A stretch of DNA of 19,373 nt. Origin: Desulfoplanes sp. Its GTDB lineage: Bacteria > Desulfobacterota > Desulfovibrionia > Desulfovibrionales > Desulfomicrobiaceae. Both the position numbers and the translations under genes were made by a program. Location: positions 1 to 19,373 of the forward strand of contig JAQVZR010000003.1 in the NCBI GenBank assembly GCA_028708105.1, given 5' to 3'. Below the pieces are notes generated by a model. That model did no database searches, was not told the origin of the DNA, and saw nothing but the letters and a program-made list of their open reading frames with translations. Below, one piece after another: positions 18,583 through 19,373 of the stretch (position 1 is its first letter; each line of letters opens with the position of its first letter).

Positions 18583-19218
18583 TTGGGTCAGAAAGTACAT
18601 CCATATGGTTTCCGCTTAGGATATAATAAAAGCTGGCTTTCTCGCTGGTTTGCGACTAAGGACTATCCTGCCTTTGTTTGTGAAGACAAAAAATTGCGGA
18701 CATACGTTAAGAAAAAGCTCTATCATGCCGGTATTTCCAAAATCGAAATTGAGCGCGCTGCAGATAAGATCCGTCTGATCCTGTCCACTGCACGTCCGGG
18801 TATCGTTATTGGTCGTAAAGGCGTTGAAATTGAAAAACTTCGGGCCGATCTGAAAAATAAATTTTCTGGTGAGTTTGTCATTGAAGTCAATGAGATTCGA
18901 CGTCCCGAGACCGATGCACAACTTGTAGCCGAAAATATTGCTATGCAGCTTGAAAGACGTGTGGCATTCCGTAGGGCTACGAAGCGTACTCTTATGATTG
19001 CTCAGAAGTTTGGTGCTCAAGGGATTAAGGTCTCTTGCTCCGGCCGTCTTGGTGGAGCTGAAATCGCCAGAACCGAATGGCAGCGTGAGGGACGAGTCCC
19101 GTTGCATACCCTGCGTGCAGACATCGACTATGGCTATGCCCGAGCAGCTACTACCTATGGCGTTATTGGCGTCAAGGTATGGATCTACAAGGGTGATATT
19201 TTACAAGAGGGGCGTTAA
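18583..19218 (+). CDS. rpsC: 30S ribosomal protein S3
   Basis: S3 lies at the mRNA entry tunnel and contributes to the ribosome's helicase activity. The 211 residues are in the usual range. The start is TTG 18583: a perfect AGGAGG (18569-18574) lies eight bases upstream, and the reading [17 protein letters not shown] is the canonical N-terminus. No in-frame ATG is close. The type II KH domain is centred on [20 protein letters not shown] with GRKG at 77-80. The C-terminal domain has [20 protein letters not shown] and ends GDILQEGR. The rplP ATG lies two bases after the stop. Confidence 0.98.
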   Translation: MGQKVHPYGFRLGYNKSWLSRWFATKDYPAFVCEDKKLRTYVKKKLYHAGISKIEIERAADKIRLILSTARPGIVIGRKGVEIEKLRADLKNKFSGEFVIEVNEIRRPETDAQLVAENIAMQLERRVAFRRATKRTLMIAQKFGAQGIKVSCSGRLGGAEIARTEWQREGRVPLHTLRADIDYGYARAATTYGVIGVKVWIYKGDILQEGR

Positions 19219-19220
19219 CA

Positions 19221-19373
19221 ATGCTTAGTCCTAAAAAGGTTAAATATAGAAGGCATCATAAAGGCAGAATTAAAGGAGCTGCCTCCCGGGGGAATTTGAT
19301 TTCTTTTGGCGAAATTGGTTTAAAAGTACTCGAGAGCGGCAAGCTTACCAGCCAACAGATTGAATCTGCCCGT
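19221..19373 (+). CDS. rplP: 50S ribosomal protein L16, 5' part (partial)
   Basis: The window ends after 51 codons of this gene. The reading [20 protein letters not shown] followed by [14 protein letters not shown] is the canonical N-terminus of L16. This 50S protein helps place A-site tRNA and is among the last to join the large subunit. Full L16 proteins have about 136-144 residues, so most of the gene lies beyond the edge. ATG 19221 is two bases after the rpsC stop, with AAGAGGGG at the end of rpsC as a likely Shine-Dalgarno. The order rpsC-rplP is the standard S10 operon order. Confidence 0.96.
   Translation, partial: MLSPKKVKYRRHHKGRIKGAASRGNLISFGEIGLKVLESGKLTSQQIESAR

Overview
This window is a bacterial core translation and transcription locus, with every gene on the + strand. 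The order is tuf (3' end only), rpmG, tRNA-Trp, secE, nusG, rplK, rplA, rplJ, rplL, rpoB, rpoC, rpsL, rpsG, fusA, rpsJ, rplC, rplD, rplW, rplB, rpsS, rplV, rpsC, rplP (5' part only). It joins the E. coli rif (beta) cluster to the str and S10 clusters in one run, as in many bacteria outside the Gammaproteobacteria. The protein sequences resemble Proteobacteria or Desulfobacterota (a former deltaproteobacterium, possibly a Desulfobulbales-like sulfate reducer). That placement is inferred from general protein character and gene order and is only moderately secure. Base composition looks moderate and even across the window. I see no sign of recent transfer, insertion sequences, CRISPR arrays or broken genes.

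Region by region: positions 1-1186 hold the end of EF-Tu, a zinc-ribbon L33, a complete tRNA-Trp with encoded CCA, the translocon subunit SecE and the elongation factor NusG. Positions 1217-3425 hold the L11-L1 and L10-L7/L12 genes, and a classic L10-leader RNA fold lies in front of rplJ. Positions 3426-3761 are the only gene-free stretch over 300 bases. It is AT-rich and holds a strong 17-bp hairpin shortly after rplL that lacks a good U tract, plus weaker structures nearer rpoB. Positions 3762-12082 encode the two large RNA polymerase subunits with intact catalytic and zinc-binding residues. Positions 12187-15131 are S12, S7 and EF-G. Positions 15222-19373 are the S10-type operon from S10 to the start of L16, very tightly packed.

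Together these genes make the polymerase core (RpoB, RpoC), the NusG and S10 (NusE) factors that couple transcription to translation, the ribosomal GTPase centre (L10, L7/L12, L11), the GTPases that use it (EF-Tu, EF-G), and much of the ribosome's protein set. I found no new enzymatic or defence system. The observations worth a second look are regulatory: a pair of mutually exclusive hairpins in the fusA-rpsJ gap, the structured rplL-rpoB gap, secE starting 14 nt after the tRNA with no visible Shine-Dalgarno, and the absence of tuf from its usual place after fusA.
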